DNA from: Candidatus Competibacteraceae bacterium
Lineage (GTDB): Bacteria; Pseudomonadota; Gammaproteobacteria; Competibacterales; Competibacteraceae
NCBI GenBank assembly: GCA_020445005.1
Contig: JAGRHM010000567.1
Location: 1 to 9,845 of the forward strand
Direction: 5' to 3'
Length of the DNA: 9,845 nt
The notes beneath the pieces were generated by a model. That model was not told the origin of the DNA, made no database searches, and saw nothing but the letters and a program-made list of their open reading frames with translations. A program made the translations under genes and the position numbers. Of this stretch, positions 1 through 7,157 are shown piece by piece (the stretch's first letter is position 1; each line of letters starts with the position of its first letter).

Positions 1-913
1 CAAGGTGATCCCATTTATTAACCGCTAGGGCCAGCGCCCGGCCGCTATCCAGAATCAAGCCGAGTAAACTGGCGTCCTGATCGCTGATGCCTTGGCGGGC
101 GTCCAGCACCAGAACCGTCACATGGGATTGTTCAATCGCTTGCAATGCTTTGATGACGCTGAACTTCTCAACGACCTCGCTGACGCGCGCCCGGCGACGC
201 ACGCCGGCGGTGTCGATCAACAGGTAACGCTGGCCGTCGCGCTCGAAGGGGATCGCCACGCTGTCGCGGGTGGTGCCGGGCAGGTCACAAGCCAGCATGC
301 GCTCTTCACCCAGCAGACGGTTGACCAGGGTGGATTTACCGACATTCGGTCGACCCACCACGGCCAGCTTGATGACGCCTTCCGGTTCCCCCGACTCCGC
401 GAGGTCGCCGGATTCCTCACCGCCCGGCAATGCCGCCAGCACTTGTTCTATGAGCGTCTCAACGCCTTGATTGTGCGCGGCGGCGATGACATGCAACTTA
501 TCTACGCCCAGCGCATGAAATTCGGCGCTCAGTAGGTCAGGATCACGATGTTCGCCCTTATTGATGACCAAATGCAGCATTTTTCCGGCGCGGCGCAACT
601 GGCTGGCAATTTCCTCGTCCGCCACCGTCAGGCCAGCGCGGCCATCCACCAGCAACAGCACGGCGTCCGCTTCTTCGATAGCCATCCAGACTTGACGGGC
701 CACTAAACCATCCAGCCCTTCGTCTTCACCGGTCAACCCGCCGGTATCCACCACCAGGCAGGGACGGGGACCACGCTGGCTAACGCCATACTGCCGGTCA
801 CGGGTTAAGCCGGGAACATCCGCCACCAGCGCATTGCGGGTGCGGGTCAGAGAATTGAACAGAGTGGATTTACCAACGTTGGGTCGGCCGACAATGGCAA
901 TGACAGGGAGCAT
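1..913 (-). CDS. der: GTPase Der (EngA), 50S ribosome assembly factor, C-terminus cut by window edge
   Basis: Der is a tandem-GTPase that helps the large ribosomal subunit mature. I read 304 codons from an ATG at 913..911 to the window edge with no stop. Domain 1 has the P-loop GRPNVGKST at residues 9-17, a DTGG G3 motif near 56-59 and a G4 motif NKGE at 118-121. An acidic linker (about 164-178) follows, then domain 2 with a second GRPNVGKST at 187-195, DTAG at about 234-237 and NKWD at 299-302. Family members have roughly 440-490 residues, so the end of GTPase 2 and the C-terminal KH-like domain lie outside the window. The first G4 motif has Glu in place of the classical Asp; from memory the same change occurs in other proteobacterial Der proteins. 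No strong Shine-Dalgarno precedes the ATG. In many gammaproteobacteria der follows bamB; here rnfE lies divergently upstream instead, so der probably has its own promoter. Confidence 0.97.
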   Translation of the reverse strand, partial: MLPVIAIVGRPNVGKSTLFNSLTRTRNALVADVPGLTRDRQYGVSQRGPRPCLVVDTGGLTGEDEGLDGLVARQVWMAIEEADAVLLLVDGRAGLTVADEEIASQLRRAGKMLHLVINKGEHRDPDLLSAEFHALGVDKLHVIAAAHNQGVETLIEQVLAALPGGEESGDLAESGEPEGVIKLAVVGRPNVGKSTLVNRLLGEERMLACDLPGTTRDSVAIPFERDGQRYLLIDTAGVRRRARVSEVVEKFSVIKALQAIEQSHVTVLVLDARQGISDQDASLLGLILDSGRALALAVNKWDHL

Positions 914-922
914 AAGGAACCC

Positions 923-956
923 GGTTAGAGGCTGAAAGTTAAAGGTTAAAGGCTGA
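923..956. repeat. Short direct repeats upstream of der
   Basis: Two 13-base copies, GGTTAGAGGCTGA at 923-935 and GGTTAAAGGCTGA at 944-956, differ at one base and lie 21 bases apart. Between and overlapping them is the tandem heptamer GTTAAAG GTTAAAG (938-951). The block sits 10-43 bases upstream of the der start codon, so it would fall in the der leader or promoter. It may be an operator with sites on the same face of the helix (21 bases is two turns) or a low-complexity repeat; the sequence does not decide. Confidence 0.5.
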
Positions 957-981
957 GAAGTTGTACAAGAACTCCTGTAGT

Positions 982-1043
982 CTGGATACAGGCCATCCGG
1001 CCAAAATCCAGGGTTTTCCCGGATTCCGCTACGCTCCATCCAG
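982..1043. repeat. Palindromic intergenic element between der and rnfE
   Basis: CTGGAT (982-987) pairs with ATCCAG (1006-1011), enclosing a smaller GGCC-ATCC-GGCC hairpin at 991-1002. Next comes an imperfect palindrome at 1021-1041, with outer arms GGAT/ATCC and an inner GC-TAC-GC. A second ATCCAG at 1038-1043 could pair with the first arm instead. The inner ten bases GCTACGCTCC (1028-1037) recur twice in the tandem repeat at the right edge of the window. The layout resembles dispersed REP-like intergenic elements. Copy number elsewhere in the genome is unknown. Confidence 0.5.
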
Positions 1044-1053
1044 GTGACCAGGC

Positions 1054-1062
1054 TGTTATAAT
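1054..1062 (+). promoter_or_regulatory. Extended -10 promoter for rnfE
   Basis: TGT followed by TATAAT (1057-1062) is a perfect extended -10 element for the housekeeping sigma factor. No good -35 box lies 16-18 bases upstream, which is normal for extended -10 promoters. Transcription would start near 1069, giving a leader of about 50 bases before the rnfE ATG at 1121. It suggests rnfE is transcribed on its own rather than as the tail of an rnf operon. Confidence 0.55.
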
Positions 1063-1120
1063 TCAGCCAGACTGGTTTGCTTGAAGTATAAAGAATTGAA
1101 TCAGGTTGAGAGGAATATCC

Positions 1121-1810
1121 ATGAACGAAACCGGTTATTTAAAAATTCTCAAAGACGGCGTGTGGACCCAGAATACCGGATTCGTGGCGCTATTGGGTTT
1201 GTGTCCCTTGCTGGCGGTCTCCAATTCAGTGGTCAATGGACTGGGGTTGGGGCTGGCGACGTTGCTGGTGCTGCTCATTTCCAACGTCGCGGTGTCGCTC
1301 ATCCGTAATTTGATCCGACCTGAGGTGCGGATTCCGGTGTTTGTGCTGGTGATCGCCTGCGTAGTAACTGCAGTGGAATTGGCGATGCATGCTTTTCTGC
1401 CGGGGTTATACACCGTGCTGGGCATTTTTATTCCCTTGATCGTCACCAATTGTTGCGTGATCGGTCGCGCCGAAGCGTTTGCTTTCAAGCACAAGGTTGC
1501 TAAATCATCGGTGGATGGCATTGCTACCGGACTGGGATTTATGCTGGCGCTAACGTTGCTCGGGGCATTGCGTGAAATGGTGGGACAAGGAACGCTGTTC
1601 AGTCAGGCGGATCTCCTGTTCGGCGAGTGGGGCAAGGGAATGACCTTGCATCTGGTGGACGATTATCGCGGCTTCCTGCTGGCGATTCTACCGCCAGGAG
1701 CATTTATTGGCCTGGGTTGCCTGATCGCCCTGAAGAATGTGATTGACTCGCGTATCCAGCGTCGCGCTGCTACGCAACCGGCAACCATATTTGTCGAGGC
1801 CAAGACTTAG
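1121..1810 (+). CDS. rnfE: Rnf electron transport complex subunit E (RsxE/RnfE)
   Basis: RnfE is an integral membrane subunit of the Rnf (Rsx) complex, which couples ferredoxin/NAD electron transfer to ion movement; in E. coli the complex also reduces SoxR. The 229-residue product starts at the ATG at 1121, with AGAGGA six bases upstream; an in-frame TTG at 1106 lacks such a site. It is a six-helix-type hydrophobic protein. The family signatures LGLCPLLAV (Cys28), [17 protein letters not shown] (Cys111/112) and [14 protein letters not shown] are present. Family work places a [2Fe-2S] cluster between RnfA and RnfE using cysteines at such positions. The [10 protein letters not shown] end fits RnfE rather than the paralogue NqrD. 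No rnfA, B, C, D or G is next to it: der diverges upstream and an aldehyde dehydrogenase converges, with seven bases between the stop codons. It could be a second, isolated copy or a displaced sole copy. Confidence 0.94.
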   Translation: MNETGYLKILKDGVWTQNTGFVALLGLCPLLAVSNSVVNGLGLGLATLLVLLISNVAVSLIRNLIRPEVRIPVFVLVIACVVTAVELAMHAFLPGLYTVLGIFIPLIVTNCCVIGRAEAFAFKHKVAKSSVDGIATGLGFMLALTLLGALREMVGQGTLFSQADLLFGEWGKGMTLHLVDDYRGFLLAILPPGAFIGLGCLIALKNVIDSRIQRRAATQPATIFVEAKT

Positions 1811-1817
1811 CGATCTA

Positions 1818-3407
1818 TCAGTCCCTGAACATGCGTGGAAACAAACTGGTAAAGCGCAGCAAGCCACGCCAGCGTTCGCCGAATCCACGCCCATGCAACA
1901 CCTGTAGCGCGCCTTTTAAACCTGCGTAAAGCCGTTCGTCATAGGGATGCCAGAACAGGTTGCGCCGGGCAAAGGGCAGCAATTCAGTCGTTACCACCTG
2001 TGGTTGGGTCATCTCATCGAACCCCGGTTCGCCGTGGCTGCGGCCAATGCCGGATTCCTTGAATCCGCCCCACGGAGTTTCCGCCATGCCGTGGGTCAGC
2101 AAGTGATCATTAATGGTAATCACCCCGGCTTGAATGCGCCGGCCCAGTGCCACTGCCGCTGCCGTGTTATTCGACCATACCGAACCGGTCAGTCCCAGGC
2201 TGGAATCGTTAGCCAGTGCAATAGCCTCCTCCATATCCCGAACTTTCATGACCCCGAGTACGGGACCAAAGGTCTCCTGGCGCATCAGTTCCATGCCATG
2301 ATTAACATTGATTAGCACGGTGACGGGGTAAAATTGGGCGCGGGCATGGGCGGGATCGATTCTAACCTGGGCCAGAATGATCGCGCCTTTGGCCAGCGCG
2401 TCGTCTACCTGACGTTGAATCGTCTTGATCTGGCGAGCAGTGCACATTGCGCCGATGTCCACGTTATGCTGGACGTCTGGCCCCTGACGCAAGGTTGCCA
2501 CCCGTTGCTTCAAGCGTTGGATAAACGGTTCATAAACATCCTGATGCACGTAAATGCGCTCGACGCCGCCGCAGGATTGACCGCTGTTTTGCAAGCCGGC
2601 CCAGATCGCGCCATTGACCGCCCGCTCCAGATTCGCGTCCGGGCAAACCAGCATGGGATCATTGCCGCCCAGTTCCAGGGAAACTGGGGTGAGCGTTTCC
2701 GCCGCCCGCGCCATCAGGAGCTTGCCGACCGGAACCGAACCGGTGAAGAACAGCTTGTCCACATGATGGCCGGGTTCCAGCAGCACCTCGCCGGCAACCG
2801 CGCCCGGCAGGTTCAGATGCGCGAAAACCCCTTCCGGCAAACCAGCGGCCTGAATCATGTTCTCAATAGCGCGTCCGACCCTTTGGGTTTCCGGAGCGGT
2901 TTTGAAAATCACGGTGTTGCCGGCCAGCAATGCTGGAACAATCTCATGCATGGGGATGCCCAGCGGGTAATTCCACGGGGCGATGACGCCAATGACGCCA
3001 AAAGGAACGCGGTAAAGGCGGCTGCGTTTGTTCAACAGCAGCAGGGAACCGTTGCGAATCCGGCGTGGTTTAAGAAAGCGCCAGGCGTTTTTGGCGTAAT
3101 AATGAGTCGCCAGGGCGCTAGGCAACACTTCGGTAGCCAGGGCCTCGACCCGGGTCTTGCCGACCTCCCGGGAAATCGTTGCGCTGATTTCGTCAGTATG
3201 GTCGACCAGATAATCACGCAGTCGCAGCAGGCAACGCACGCGCTCTGTTAATGGCAGCGCCGCCCAGGCGGGTTGCGCGGCCTGCGCGCGGCGCAAGGCG
3301 GTGCGGGCCTCATCCGGCGTGTCAATCCGAGAATAGCCGATCATTTCACTGGTCGCGGGGTTGATGCAGACGGTTTGCTGCGCATCGAAACTCTGGGGGA
3401 TGCTCAC
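1818..3407 (-). CDS. NAD(P)-dependent aldehyde dehydrogenase with C-terminal tail
   Basis: This is a member of the aldehyde dehydrogenase superfamily (Pfam Aldedh), oxidising an aldehyde to a carboxylate with NAD(P)+. I chose the GTG at 3407..3405 because AAGGAG lies six bases upstream; the frame is open to an ATG at 3530 but that region reads as leader. Length from the GTG is 529 residues. Numbered from it, the oxyanion Asn in APWNYPLG is about 146, the cofactor-binding Lys in FKTAPE about 169, the general base Glu in LELGGND about 245 and the nucleophile Cys in GQSCGG about 279, so the active site is complete. A late ETFGPV motif is also present. About 45 residues after the usual family end form a basic, aromatic tail that might touch the membrane. 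The NSGQSCGGVERIYVH stretch recalls the uncharacterised ALDH22-like branch, but the substrate cannot be named. It is divergent from yejB across a 231-base gap and converges on rnfE. Confidence 0.94.
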   Translation of the reverse strand: MSIPQSFDAQQTVCINPATSEMIGYSRIDTPDEARTALRRAQAAQPAWAALPLTERVRCLLRLRDYLVDHTDEISATISREVGKTRVEALATEVLPSALATHYYAKNAWRFLKPRRIRNGSLLLLNKRSRLYRVPFGVIGVIAPWNYPLGIPMHEIVPALLAGNTVIFKTAPETQRVGRAIENMIQAAGLPEGVFAHLNLPGAVAGEVLLEPGHHVDKLFFTGSVPVGKLLMARAAETLTPVSLELGGNDPMLVCPDANLERAVNGAIWAGLQNSGQSCGGVERIYVHQDVYEPFIQRLKQRVATLRQGPDVQHNVDIGAMCTARQIKTIQRQVDDALAKGAIILAQVRIDPAHARAQFYPVTVLINVNHGMELMRQETFGPVLGVMKVRDMEEAIALANDSSLGLTGSVWSNNTAAAVALGRRIQAGVITINDHLLTHGMAETPWGGFKESGIGRSHGEPGFDEMTQPQVVTTELLPFARRNLFWHPYDERLYAGLKGALQVLHGRGFGERWRGLLRFTSLFPRMFRD

Positions 3408-3638
3408 GGGACGCTCCTTAATACCTTGACACAGTTCCCGATATAGCCGGTTTATGGCGCATTTCGCTTGTAAGAGCTGGTTTTTTGGGCCGGGATTGAA
3501 CAGGTTTGAGGATCTACTTTTTGCAAGCATTTGATTTACCGTTGCGAAAAACCAAATGGCGCGCTAAAGTCAACGTTTACTGACTGGCGCTCAACCACTG
3601 CGCTTCCTGACTCACTCTATTGTTTCCCAGGTCGTCTC

Positions 3639-4739
3639 ATGTTTCCCTATATCCTCCGCCGCCTGGCGCTGATTCCATTGACTTTGCTGGGGATTATCGC
3701 CATTAACTTCGTAATCGCGCAAATCGCGCCGGGCGGACCTGTAGAGCAATTGCTGGCGCAGATCAAGAATACCGCAGTTGCCGCAACGGCTCGGGTAGGC
3801 GGCGGGGAAGGGATGGAAGCGGGGGGTGGGAGTACTGCAGCGGCGACGAGTGGCGACAGTCCCTATCGCGGCGCGCAGGGTCTGGATCCGGCCTTCATCG
3901 CCGAGTTGAACCGCCAGTTCGGATTCGATCAACCGGCTTACATCCGCTTTGGGCGGATGATCGGCGATTATCTGACCTTCGATCTCGGCCAGAGTTATTT
4001 CCGCGACCGGGCAGTGCTGGATCTGGTGCTGGACAAGTTACCCGTCTCCATCTCGCTGGGAGTGTGGAGTACGCTGCTGATCTATGTGATCTCGATTCCG
4101 CTGGGCATTGCCAAGGCCATGCGCGACGGCTCACGGTTCGACGTGCTAACCAGCGCGGCGGTCATCGTCGGCTACGCCATTCCCGCCTTCCTGTTCGCCA
4201 TCCTGCTGATTATTCTGTTTGCCGGCGGGCGCTATCTGGACTGGTTTCCGTTACGCGGGCTGGTTTCGGATAATTGGATGGATTTGAGCTGGCCGGCGCG
4301 CATCGCTGATTATTTCTGGCATCTGACTCTGCCGGTGACGGCGATGGTCATTGGCGGTTTTGCTGCATTGACCATGCTGACCAAGAACGCTTTTCTGGAT
4401 GAGATCAATAAACAGTATGTGGTAACCGCTCGCGCCAAAGGTCTGAGCGAGCGGCGGGTGCTTTACGGACATGTCTTTCGCAACGCCATGCTATTGGTGA
4501 TTGCTGGGTTTCCAGCGACGCTGGTAAGCATGTTATTTACCGGTTCACTGCTGATCGAGGTGATTTTTTCCCTGGATGGGCTGGGTTTGCTGGGCTTTGA
4601 GGCGGTGGTGAAACGGGATTATCCGATCATGTTCGGGACGCTGTACGTCTTCAGCTTGATAGGTTTGTTGTTGAATCTGATCAGTGATTTAACCTATCAT
4701 TGGGTGGATCCGCGCATCGACTTTGCCGCCCGAGCGTAG
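3639..4739 (+). CDS. yejB: Peptide ABC transporter permease YejB
   Basis: YejB is one of two inner-membrane permeases of the YejABEF peptide importer, which takes up oligopeptides and microcin C in E. coli and murein peptides in some alphaproteobacteria. I start at the ATG at 3639, giving 366 residues, with a weak AGG seven bases upstream; 36 further in-frame upstream codons do not look like protein. The N-terminal helix is followed by [17 protein letters not shown], a Gly/Ala-rich periplasmic segment typical of YejB, then YRGAQGLDP and GLWST-like and FPLRGLVS motifs. The permease EAA-type loop [19 protein letters not shown] lies at about 262-280, and the end is VDPRIDF, as in E. coli YejB. 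The partner permease yejE, ATPase yejF and binding protein yejA are not in the window. lnt follows after 21 bases on the same strand, so the two are probably cotranscribed. Confidence 0.94.
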   Translation: MFPYILRRLALIPLTLLGIIAINFVIAQIAPGGPVEQLLAQIKNTAVAATARVGGGEGMEAGGGSTAAATSGDSPYRGAQGLDPAFIAELNRQFGFDQPAYIRFGRMIGDYLTFDLGQSYFRDRAVLDLVLDKLPVSISLGVWSTLLIYVISIPLGIAKAMRDGSRFDVLTSAAVIVGYAIPAFLFAILLIILFAGGRYLDWFPLRGLVSDNWMDLSWPARIADYFWHLTLPVTAMVIGGFAALTMLTKNAFLDEINKQYVVTARAKGLSERRVLYGHVFRNAMLLVIAGFPATLVSMLFTGSLLIEVIFSLDGLGLLGFEAVVKRDYPIMFGTLYVFSLIGLLLNLISDLTYHWVDPRIDFAARA

Positions 4740-4760
4740 CATTAGCGAGTACATTATTCC

Positions 4761-6263
4761 GTGCAACGCCGTCCATTACTCGCCGACCTGCTAGCGTTCA
4801 TCACCGGCGGATTGTTGCCCCTGGCTTTTGCGCCGTTCAATCTTTGGCCGCTGGCCATGCTGCTACCGGTCGCTCTATTGTGGAGTTGGGATCACGCTAC
4901 GCCACGCCGGGCTGCGTTGCGTGGCGGGCTGTTCGGACTGGGATGGTTCGGCTTTGGCATCTACTGGATTTACATCAGCCTGCACGATTACGGCAACGCA
5001 CCAGCGCCCTTCGCCGCCCTAGTCACGTTTTTGGTCGTCCTGCTGATGGCGCTCTACCCGGCGATCACCGGGTGGCTCTTGGTCCGCTGGGGGCCGCCGT
5101 CGGGTTCCCTGCGCTGGGCGCTGGCCTTCCCGGCCTTGTGGACTTTGCTCGATTGGGTGCGTAGCTGGTTGTTGACCGGGTTCCCCTGGCTGGCGCTCGG
5201 CTACAGTCAGACCGATGCGCCACTTGGCGACCTTGCCCCCGTCCTCGGCGTATTTGGCGTAGGCTGGGCGGTGCTGCTCAGCGCTGGACTGCTCTGGACC
5301 GCACTGCGTGGTTCGAGCCGGTGGGCGCGGCTGAACGCGCTGGGACTGTTAGCGATGGTCTGGCTGGTGGCATGGGGACTGGGACGCCTGCACTGGGTTA
5401 CGCCAGCCGGATCACCGCTGCAGATCGCGATGATCCAGGGCAATATCAGTCAGGAGCAAAAATGGCGTCCTGAGATTCTCGATGAAACCCTGTACCGTTA
5501 TGTGCAACTCAGTCTACCCGAACACAGCCGCAGCCAGGTCATCATCTGGCCGGAAACCGCCATCCCGGCTTTCTATGAAAATGTCCGCCCCTTCATAAAC
5601 GCCCTGGCCTCGCGCGCACGGCAGGACCGCATCGATTATGTTGCTGGCCTTCCTACCGGCTCCTGGGAAACTTCGGTCTTGCATAACAGCGTCGCTCGCA
5701 TCGGCGCAACCGTGGATTTCTATCACAAGCGTCGCCTGCTGCCCTTTGGCGAATATCTGCCGTTACGAGAATTGTTCCTGTTTTTCCGCGACTGGGTTGA
5801 TATCCCAATGGCGGATTTTACCGCCGGCGATAACGATCAACCCTTGTTGCAGATCGGCGGTCAGCCCGTTGGAGTCTCGATCTGCTTTGAAGCGGTCTTC
5901 GGCAGTGAAATACGCCGGGCGCTGCCCGAAGCAACCTGGCTGATCAATGTCAGCAATGACGCCTGGTTCAAGGATTCCACTGCGCCGCATCAACATCTGC
6001 AAATTGCCCGGATGCGCGCGATGGAGGTCAGCCGCTACCTGGCGCGCGGCACCAACACCGGCATTTCCGCCATTCTCGACGAGCATGGGCGGATCATGGC
6101 GCAGGGACCTCAGTTCCAGCCCGAAGTCATTCGCGGCGTGGTGCAACCACTGAACGGACTGACGCCTTACGCACGCTGGGGGGATTCACCTATCGTTGTT
6201 TTGATGATAGCCTTACTTTTAATCAGCCTGTTCCTTGCCCAACGTCAATTCGCCACGGCATGA
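4761..6263 (+). CDS. lnt: Apolipoprotein N-acyltransferase
   Basis: Lnt adds the third acyl chain to the N-terminal cysteine of lipoproteins at the periplasmic face of the inner membrane, the last step of lipoprotein maturation. The 500-residue product begins at a GTG at 4761; the upstream site is weak (GCGAG). An N-terminal membrane bundle (about 1-210) has the family motifs GFGIYWIYISLHDYG and LTGFPWLALGYSQ. The periplasmic carbon-nitrogen hydrolase domain (about 218-460) follows, then a final membrane helix (about 477-494). The catalytic triad is Glu265 (IIWPETAIP), Lys323 (YHKRRLLPFGEYLP) and Cys375 (VSICFEAVFG), matching the E. coli triad Glu267/Lys335/Cys387. SNDAWF and ARGTNTGISA are also conserved. 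The stop overlaps the start of the next gene in ATGA, showing translational coupling with a lipoprotein that would itself be an Lnt substrate. Confidence 0.97.
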   Translation: MQRRPLLADLLAFITGGLLPLAFAPFNLWPLAMLLPVALLWSWDHATPRRAALRGGLFGLGWFGFGIYWIYISLHDYGNAPAPFAALVTFLVVLLMALYPAITGWLLVRWGPPSGSLRWALAFPALWTLLDWVRSWLLTGFPWLALGYSQTDAPLGDLAPVLGVFGVGWAVLLSAGLLWTALRGSSRWARLNALGLLAMVWLVAWGLGRLHWVTPAGSPLQIAMIQGNISQEQKWRPEILDETLYRYVQLSLPEHSRSQVIIWPETAIPAFYENVRPFINALASRARQDRIDYVAGLPTGSWETSVLHNSVARIGATVDFYHKRRLLPFGEYLPLRELFLFFRDWVDIPMADFTAGDNDQPLLQIGGQPVGVSICFEAVFGSEIRRALPEATWLINVSNDAWFKDSTAPHQHLQIARMRAMEVSRYLARGTNTGISAILDEHGRIMAQGPQFQPEVIRGVVQPLNGLTPYARWGDSPIVVLMIALLLISLFLAQRQFATA

Positions 6264-6982
6264 TTGAACCGTACCGATCCTTTCTATCTCGTGGCAGCTT
6301 CTGCTCACCGCGACCGTGGACCAACCGGGGACTGTCATTCATTGGCTGGCAATCCTGGTGTTGGATCTGGAGTGGGTCGAGTAGCCTGCTGGCTGTTTTT
6401 CTACTGTTGGGGGCTTGCGCCACGGTCCCTCCGCCGCGCAATGTCGGCAATGCTTGCGCCATTTTTTCTGAATATAGCGACTGGTATCCAGGCGCTAAAG
6501 CGGCCAGTCAGCGTTGGGGAGTTCCATTGCCAGTCTTGTTGGCGATTATCCACCAGGAGTCGACCTTCCGCTCCGATGCTCGTCCACCGCCACGCACCTG
6601 GTATTTTGGTTTTATTCCCGGGCCACGGCCCAGTTCAGCTTATGGCTACAGTCAGGCCCTGGATGGCACTTGGAGTGATTACGTTGCAGCCACCGGCAAT
6701 CACCACGCCGGCCGTGATGAATTCCATGACGCCGTGGACTTTGTAGGCTGGTATGTTCACCAAACCGCCAAGCGCAATGGCGTTGCCAAGCACGACGCCT
6801 ACCGCCAGTATCTCGCTTATCACGAAGGGCATGGCGGTTTCGCTAGGGGCAGCTACCGCAAGAAACCTTGGCTGATGAAACGCGCCAGGGAGGCCGGCCA
6901 GTTGGCGGAACGCTATCGCATCCAGTTAGCGCGTTGTGAATCGCAACTGGCAACCGCGTCATCACGTTGGCGGGCATTTTGA
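6260..6982 (+). CDS. Lytic transglycosylase-like (SLT domain) lipoprotein
   Basis: This is a predicted outer-membrane or periplasmic lipoprotein that cleaves the glycan strands of murein. The 240-residue frame begins at an ATG overlapping the lnt stop (ATGA). A hydrophobic stretch, SLLAVFLLLGAC, ends in a lipobox with Cys53, so the mature protein starts there. The lysozyme-like fold begins near residue 75; AIIHQESTF places the catalytic Glu at about 100, followed by SSAYGYSQALDGTWSDY (about 125-141) and a later YLAYHEGHGG. The SLT pattern of a Glu followed by a GYSQ/GLMQ-type loop fits. No standard start codon lies between the ATG and the lipobox, so the signal peptide would have an unusually long 37-residue polar N-region; either it is truly long or a CTG is used near residue 25. 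No rightward terminator is seen after the stop. The exact transglycosylase family is not clear. Confidence 0.84.
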   Translation: MIEPYRSFLSRGSFCSPRPWTNRGLSFIGWQSWCWIWSGSSSLLAVFLLLGACATVPPPRNVGNACAIFSEYSDWYPGAKAASQRWGVPLPVLLAIIHQESTFRSDARPPPRTWYFGFIPGPRPSSAYGYSQALDGTWSDYVAATGNHHAGRDEFHDAVDFVGWYVHQTAKRNGVAKHDAYRQYLAYHEGHGGFARGSYRKKPWLMKRAREAGQLAERYRIQLARCESQLATASSRWRAF

Positions 6983-6998
6983 GTTTCATTGCAGCCAT

Positions 6999-7028
6999 AA
7001 AAAAACCGCCAGCAAATCCGGCTGGCGG
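6999..7028 (-). terminator. Rho-independent terminator of the YbeL-type gene
   Basis: An eight-base stem, CCGCCAGC (7006-7013) with GCTGGCGG (7021-7028), has a seven-base loop. On the minus strand it runs directly into seven Ts (complement of A at 6999-7005). On the plus strand the stem is followed by A-rich sequence, so it terminates leftward transcription only. It lies about 130 bases past the stop of the gene at 7158-7691, giving a long AT-rich 3' untranslated stretch. Confidence 0.85.
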
Positions 7029-7157
7029 CTAAAAACAAAACGGTTGCGTTTAAACATGCTTCATAGAAAAAACTGCTCAAACAACATTTATTAAACGATC
7101 TTTCGCATCCTGGGTAAATCGGGAAAATTGCTTATTCAATCAGGGTTTTTACTTATG

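Noticed and set aside
92..535. 147-codon open frame on the plus strand opposite der
   Set aside because: The minus strand encodes both Der GTPase domains through this stretch; the plus frame has no family features.
547..562. Loss of function in Der because the first G4 motif reads NKGE rather than NKxD
   Set aside because: Asp to Glu at this position is, to my knowledge, found in other proteobacterial Der proteins; both P-loops and the second G4 motif are intact.
2334..3251. 305-codon open frame on the plus strand inside the aldehyde dehydrogenase gene
   Set aside because: It lies antisense to a gene with complete catalytic motifs, has no recognisable domain and no clear ribosome site; it is a shadow frame.
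3426..3431. Perfect TTGACA -35 box on the plus strand ahead of yejB
   Set aside because: No acceptable -10 lies 16-18 bases downstream; the nearest candidate needs a 19-base spacer. Possible but not supported.
3408..3638. Longer N-termini for the aldehyde dehydrogenase (to 3530) and YejB (to 3531)
   Set aside because: The extensions do not resemble either family, and the GTG at 3407 has a strong ribosome site. The 231-base gap is better read as a divergent promoter region.
6999..7028. Rightward terminator for the lytic-transglycosylase gene
   Set aside because: In the rightward direction the stem is followed by A-rich sequence, not Ts; it works only leftward.
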